From: Cyanobium sp. CZS25K
GTDB taxonomy: Bacteria > Cyanobacteriota > Cyanobacteriia > PCC-6307 > Cyanobiaceae
NCBI GenBank assembly: GCA_030373325.1
Contig: JAUCZB010000004.1
Coordinates: 62,001-126,000, forward strand
Direction: 5' to 3'
DNA length: 64,000 nt
The position numbers and the translations under genes are program-made. Below, in pieces: positions 59,315 through 64,000 of the stretch (within the stretch, counting starts at the first letter, position 1; every line of letters begins with the position of its first letter). The notes under the pieces were generated by a model, which saw nothing but the letters and a program-made list of their open reading frames with translations, was not told the origin of the DNA and did not search any database.

Positions 59315-59384
59315 AGGGCCCTGTATTGGCTGATCTGCCAATACGCAGCCGGTATTGGCGGTTGGCCCTCGCCAGCCAATACCC
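59312..59384. repeat. Downstream TATTGGC/GCCAATA array
   Basis: Same half-sites and same 6-9-15 nt spacing: 59324-59330, 59337-59343, 59353-59359 and 59375-59381. Spacer sequences differ from the upstream copy (2 of 6, 6 of 9 and 4 of 15 positions match), while all 28 half-site bases match. It is also preceded by TGAAGGGCC, whose TGA is the stop codon of the ATPase gene. The inner part of the last pair (TGGC-cctc-GCCA) gives an alternative hairpin. It ends 26 bp before the purB stop codon. Confidence 0.9.
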
Positions 59385-59407
59385 CGTCAGCTCGCCGCCC
59401 GCGCGCC

Positions 59408-60703
59408 TCAGATCCCCAGCCGCTCCCAGATCACGTCCAGATTCGCCTGGTGCAGCTCGGTGGCGAAGCACTCTGCCAGTTGCTCACCGCTGAGGTGGGC
59501 GCTCACCTCGGGATCGCCCGCCAGGTTGGCGCGGAAGTCGCCCCCTTCGCTGTTCCAGGCGGCGTGGGCGTGGCGCTGCACGATCCGGTAGGCCTCCTCC
59601 CGGCTCATGCCGCTTTCCACCAGGGCCAGCAGCACCCGCTGGCTGAACACGACGCCGCCATACACATTCATGTTGCGGGCCATGTTCTCCGGATACACCC
59701 CCAGCCCCTCCACCACGGCGGTCATCTCCCGCAGCATGAAGTGCAGGGTCACCGAGCAGTCGGGCAGCATCATCCGCTCCACCGAGCTGTGGCTGATGTC
59801 CCGCTCGTGCCAGAGGGCCACGTTCTCCAAGGCCGCCACGGTGTAGCTGCGCAGCACCCGGGCCAGGCCGCTGATGCGTTCGCTGCGGATCGGGTTGCGC
59901 TTGTGGGGCATGGCCGAGCTGCCCTTCTGGCCCTTGGCGAAGTTCTCCTCCACCTCCAGCACGTCGGAGCGCTGCAGGTTGCGGATCTCGGTGGAGAAGC
60001 GCTCCAGGGAGGTGCCCACCAGGGCCAGGGTCTGGACGTACTCCGCATGGCGGTCGCGGCCGATCACCTGGGTGCTGGCGGTGTCGGGCTCCAGGCCCAG
60101 CAGCCGGCAGGTGATGGCCTCCACCTGCGGATCGGTGTTGGCGTAAGTTCCCATCGCGCCGCTGATCTGCCCCACGGCCACCACCCGGGCCAGGCGCTCC
60201 AGCCGCTCGCGGTTGCGCTCGGTTTCCGCCAGCCAGCCGGCCACCTTGAAGCCGAAGGTGATCGGCTCGCCGTGGATGGCGTGCGACCGACCGATCATCA
60301 CCGTGTCCTTGTGGGCCCGGGCCAGCTGGCGCAGGGCGCCGGCGAGGGCATCGAGCTCGGTGCGCAGCACCGCCACCGAGGCCTTCATCTGCAGGGCCAG
60401 CCCGGTGTCGAGCACGTCGGAGCTGGTCATGCCGACATGGATGTAGCGGCCCGCATCGCCCACGTGTTCATTCACGTTGGTGAGGAAGGCGATCACGTCG
60501 TGGCGCACCTCCGCCTCGATCTCCAGGATGCGGGGCACCTCGAACGCTGCCTTCTCGCGGATGGCGGCCATCGCCTCGGCCGGCACCCGGCCCAGCTCCG
60601 CGTTGGCCTGACAGGCGGCGATCTCCACATCAAGCCAGCTGCGGAACCTGGCTTCCTCGCTCCAGAGGTCGCCCATCTCCGGGAGGGTGTAACGCTCGAT
60701 CAA
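59408..60703 (-). CDS. purB: Adenylosuccinate lyase
   Basis: A 431-residue PurB acting twice in purine synthesis (SAICAR to AICAR, and adenylosuccinate to AMP). The signature GSSAMPHKRNPIRSERISGL is near residue 262; GRSHAIHGEPITFGFK and HVGMTSSDVLDTGLALQ carry the other catalytic residues. Length is typical of the bacterial short form. It converges on the ATPase gene across the downstream array. Confidence 0.97.
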   Translation of the reverse strand: MIERYTLPEMGDLWSEEARFRSWLDVEIAACQANAELGRVPAEAMAAIREKAAFEVPRILEIEAEVRHDVIAFLTNVNEHVGDAGRYIHVGMTSSDVLDTGLALQMKASVAVLRTELDALAGALRQLARAHKDTVMIGRSHAIHGEPITFGFKVAGWLAETERNRERLERLARVVAVGQISGAMGTYANTDPQVEAITCRLLGLEPDTASTQVIGRDRHAEYVQTLALVGTSLERFSTEIRNLQRSDVLEVEENFAKGQKGSSAMPHKRNPIRSERISGLARVLRSYTVAALENVALWHERDISHSSVERMMLPDCSVTLHFMLREMTAVVEGLGVYPENMARNMNVYGGVVFSQRVLLALVESGMSREEAYRIVQRHAHAAWNSEGGDFRANLAGDPEVSAHLSGEQLAECFATELHQANLDVIWERLGI

Positions 60704-60755
60704 GGGCCGGGCGGTGGCGAAGGATCCACCAACCTATCGAGCCGCCCCCACCGGC

Positions 60756-60950
60756 TCAGGCGGCGGCCGTCAGGCGCCGGTAGGGCAGCTCCAGCTGCAC
60801 CATCGACCCCCAGGCCTGCTGGCGCACCCAGCAACGGGTGCCGCGGCGGCGGATCAGCTGGAAGGGGGGCAGATCCTCAGGATGGTCCCGCAACCTCACG
60901 AAGCTTCCCGGGTGGAGCAGTTCCACCACGTTGGATCCGGGGGCAGCCAT
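60756..60950 (-). CDS. Conserved hypothetical protein of picocyanobacteria
   Basis: A 64-residue protein starting at ATG 60950, with PGSNVVELLHPGSFVRLRDH and PPFQLIRRRGTRCWVRQQAW. I recall similar short proteins in marine Synechococcus, without function. The frame is open upstream to 60980 but conservation as I recall starts at the inner ATG. It precedes purB on the same strand by 53 bp. Confidence 0.65.
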   Translation of the reverse strand: MAAPGSNVVELLHPGSFVRLRDHPEDLPPFQLIRRRGTRCWVRQQAWGSMVQLELPYRRLTAAA

Positions 60951-61091
60951 GGGAAGAACCGGTCGGGATACAAGTGCCATCCTGCGACTGTTCCGCGGCG
61001 AACCCTCTGGTCATCGGTTTTTGTTCGGTTTGGGTCGCTGTTCGATGACAACATGCCGTTGGAGCGGCAGGACCCATGGCCGAAAAGCAGG

Positions 61092-61943
61092 ATGGCCCGT
61101 AAGGAACGGCTCGATCGCCGGCTGGTGGATCTGGGCCTGGTCGCCAGCCGCCAGCAGGCCCAGCAGCTGATCCGGGCCGGTCGGGTGCGCGCAGGCGGCG
61201 AAGTACTTGACAAGCCCGGCACCGAGGTGGCCGAGACCCTGCGGCTGGAGGTGGAGCAGCCGCCCCGGTTCGTCTCCCGGGGGGGCGAGAAGCTGGCGGG
61301 GGCCCTGGAGGCCCTGCCGATCCAGGTGAGCAGCCGGGTGTGCCTCGACGGCGGCATCTCCACCGGAGGCTTCACCGATTGCCTGCTGCAGCACGGTGCT
61401 GCGCGGGTGTACGGGATCGACGTGGGCTACGGCCAGACCGCCTGGAGCCTGCGCACCGATGAACGGGTGGTGCTGCGGGAGCGCACCAACCTGCGCCACC
61501 TCACCCCTGAGGCCCTCTACGGCGAGGGGGACCCCTGGCCCGACCTGGCCGTCGCCGATGTGTCGTTCATCTCCCTGACCCGGGTGCTGCCGGCCCTGCG
61601 GGCCCTGTTGCTGGAGACGGGTGAAGCGGTGCTGCTGGTCAAGCCCCAGTTCGAAGTGGGGCGCCAGCGGGTGGGAAGGGGGGGGGTGGTGCGGGACCCG
61701 GCGGCCCATGCCGATGCCATCAGCACGGTGATCGGGGCCGCTCAGGAACTGGATTGGCACCCCCAGGGGCTGCTGGCGTCGCCGCTCACCGGGCCGGCGG
61801 GGAACCATGAATACCTGCTCTGGCTGGTTCCGCCCGGAGTGATCAGCCCGCCGGTGGAGAGCCTCAGCCCGCAGGAGGCCGAAGGAGGTGACTGGTCCGC
61901 AAGGATCGCTGCGCTGGTGAAGGACACCCTGGCCGATGCCTGA
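61092..61943 (+). CDS. tlyA: TlyA family rRNA 2'-O-methyltransferase
   Basis: A 283-residue protein. An N-terminal S4 RNA-binding domain (residues about 4-65, RLDRRLVDLGLVASRQQAQQ) precedes a methyltransferase fold with LDGGISTGGFTDCLLQ (SAM site, about 83-98), GIDVGYGQTAW and DVSFISLTRVLPAL. TlyA methylates 16S C1409 and/or 23S C1920 in other bacteria; older databases call it hemolysin. The ATG at 61092 gives the usual start. Confidence 0.92.
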   Translation: MARKERLDRRLVDLGLVASRQQAQQLIRAGRVRAGGEVLDKPGTEVAETLRLEVEQPPRFVSRGGEKLAGALEALPIQVSSRVCLDGGISTGGFTDCLLQHGAARVYGIDVGYGQTAWSLRTDERVVLRERTNLRHLTPEALYGEGDPWPDLAVADVSFISLTRVLPALRALLLETGEAVLLVKPQFEVGRQRVGRGGVVRDPAAHADAISTVIGAAQELDWHPQGLLASPLTGPAGNHEYLLWLVPPGVISPPVESLSPQEAEGGDWSARIAALVKDTLADA

Positions 61944-61964
61944 GGGGCGACGGCCAGGGGAGTT

Positions 61965-61978
61965 GCGCTGAAGAGCGC
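61965..61978. terminator. Small hairpin between convergent tlyA and glnB
   Basis: GCGCT (61965-61969), a 4-nt loop and AGCGC (61974-61978) sit exactly between the two convergent stop codons. The stem is short and no T-run follows, so a bidirectional terminator role is only a guess. Confidence 0.3.
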
Positions 61979-62936
<958 letters not shown>

Positions 62937-62937
62937 G

Positions 62938-64000
62938 TCAGGACTGGGGTTGCAGCCGCTGCAGCAAGGCCGGCAGCTCGCCCGCGAAGGCGGTGAGGTT
63001 GCGGTTGCAGAGGCCCGCCACGTGAAGCCTTCCCCCGGGGCCATCGGCGATGGCCCAGAGCTGCCGGGTTGCGACCAGGCTCAGGGCACCGCCCAGCAGG
63101 GCGATGGCGAAACCGGTGTAGACCAGTGGCACCCCGGGGTCGCGCTTGAGAAGGATGCCGCTGGCCGGCAGCACGCTCTCCACCCGGATCGGCAGCCCCT
63201 TCACCTCCTGGGCCTCCCCTCCCGGCACCAGCTGGGCCAGCGCCACGCCATCGGGGCCGAACACCTGCACCGGCCCCTGTTCGCTGGAGAGGCTCAGCAG
63301 CACGGGCTCGGAGCCGTCGGGGCGGGTGGGCAGCACCAGTCCCCAGAGCTGATCGCCGAGCTGGGGGAAGCTCTGCAGGGGCAGCTCCAGCACCGGGCTG
63401 CGGCCCAGCTGCAGGCTGATCGTCGCCAGGGACCAGTCCGCCTGGTAGAGGGTCATGCCCCGGTAGCGCAGGGGATGGTTGACGCTGATGGCGGCTTCGG
63501 TGGGGGCGGCGTCGCTGGGGGGGATCAGCCGCAGGCTGGAGGAGAACTGCTCCGGGCGGCCGGCCGGATCCCGCTGGATGCGGAAGTCGTCGAGGGCCAG
63601 GGTCACCTGGGTGCTGCCGCGGCTGTCGAGCAGTTCGAGTTCCCGGCCCGGGGCCAGGAAACGTTCCAGCCGCTGGCCGCCCAGGGCCCCCCAGGCCGCA
63701 CCCACCATCAGCACCACCATGCCGGCGTGCACCAGCAGAGGGCCCACCCGGCCGAGCACCCCCCGCCGGGCCGCCAGACGGTCGTCCTGACGGCGGATCT
63801 GCCAGCCCGATCCGCGCAGATCGGCCTCCAGTCGCTCCAGGTCGGCGGCCGCGTGGTCGGTCACGAGGGTTTCGGCCACGCTGAGCTTGCTGAGCTGGCG
63901 GGGGCTGCGGTAGTCGATCCAGCGCAGGGAGGCCTGCAGGGCGGGCCACTGGCGACGCCAGCTGCACAGGATCAGGGACAGGCCCAGCCAGGCCAGCAGC
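62938..64000 (-). CDS. ccs1: Cytochrome c biogenesis protein Ccs1/ResB (N-terminus beyond window)
   Basis: At least 353 residues of the C-terminal part, running off the end of the window. Visible: a membrane helix at the edge ([20 protein letters not shown]), [20 protein letters not shown] (haem-guiding His and helix), a large lumenal domain with [18 protein letters not shown], and a last helix [16 protein letters not shown]. Ccs1 with CcsA carries haem to lumenal apocytochromes c. It converges on queF with a 1-bp gap. Confidence 0.92.
   Translation of the reverse strand, partial: LLAWLGLSLILCSWRRQWPALQASLRWIDYRSPRQLSKLSVAETLVTDHAAADLERLEADLRGSGWQIRRQDDRLAARRGVLGRVGPLLVHAGMVVLMVGAAWGALGGQRLERFLAPGRELELLDSRGSTQVTLALDDFRIQRDPAGRPEQFSSSLRLIPPSDAAPTEAAISVNHPLRYRGMTLYQADWSLATISLQLGRSPVLELPLQSFPQLGDQLWGLVLPTRPDGSEPVLLSLSSEQGPVQVFGPDGVALAQLVPGGEAQEVKGLPIRVESVLPASGILLKRDPGVPLVYTGFAIALLGGALSLVATRQLWAIADGPGGRLHVAGLCNRNLTAFAGELPALLQRLQPQS

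Noticed and set aside
57969..59384. Reading the TATTGGC arrays as a CRISPR array
   Set aside because: Half-sites are only 7 bp, alternate in direction, and the gaps (6-15 nt) are far too short for spacers; no cas gene is near.
59312..59384. Downstream array as nothing but a transcription terminator
   Set aside because: There is no T-tract, and the same array with the same spacing sits upstream of the gene, where a terminator would block expression. A side role in termination is still possible.

Overview
The window looks like a chromosome segment of a high-GC picocyanobacterium of the Cyanobium/Synechococcus type (inference from content, not from a search). The clearest marks are an RNA polymerase beta' subunit split into rpoC1 and rpoC2, a high-light-inducible (Hli) protein, Ycf35, DUF2997, DUF3493 and DUF3143 proteins, a Ccs1-type cytochrome c maturation protein, a PII protein preceded by a textbook NtcA site, and a biotin operon with a BioK-like esterase.

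Layout. From 1 to 7 kb the minus strand carries the translation/transcription cluster rimP-nusA-ylxR-infB and a small membrane protein whose 3' end runs 84 bp into a convergent DUF3493 gene. From 7 to 14.4 kb are a metallophosphoesterase, an HtrA-type protease, rpiA, a GAF-like/GGDEF/EAL signalling protein, hisD, rpsT and tatD. From 14.6 to 25.3 kb is rpoB-rpoC1-rpoC2-hli-rlmN, with hli and rlmN overlapping their upstream neighbours. A hydrolase and an AmpG-like transporter follow.

From about 27.4 to 45 kb the character changes: longer gaps, locally lower GC, decayed genes and transport or envelope functions. It holds a degenerate IS5-type transposase joined to a decayed SulP-type gene, an MscS-like channel with a DUF481-like outer-membrane barrel, two lipase/esterase genes, a potassium-channel-like protein, a tight FUSC-DUF1656-HlyD-SulP operon, a sodium/proton antiporter, and scraps of an NDH-2 gene and an IS1182-type transposase. 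I read this as an accessory island.

From 45 to 57.9 kb core genes return: HEAT-repeat protein, DUF2997-Ycf35-ferredoxin-aldo/keto reductase, rsmG, a J-domain protein, DUF3143, the complete biotin operon bioF-bioK-bioC-bioD-(51-residue protein)-bioA, and a Ski2-like helicase. From 59.4 kb to the end are purB, tlyA, glnB, queF and partial ccs1.

The best candidate for an undescribed system lies at 57.97-59.38 kb. One AAA+/winged-helix ATPase gene of Orc1/Cdc6-like layout is bracketed by two arrays. Each array has four perfect TATTGGC/GCCAATA half-sites with the same 6-9-15 nt spacing, while the spacers differ in sequence. The upstream array ends 8 nt before the start codon and the downstream array begins 9 nt after the stop codon.
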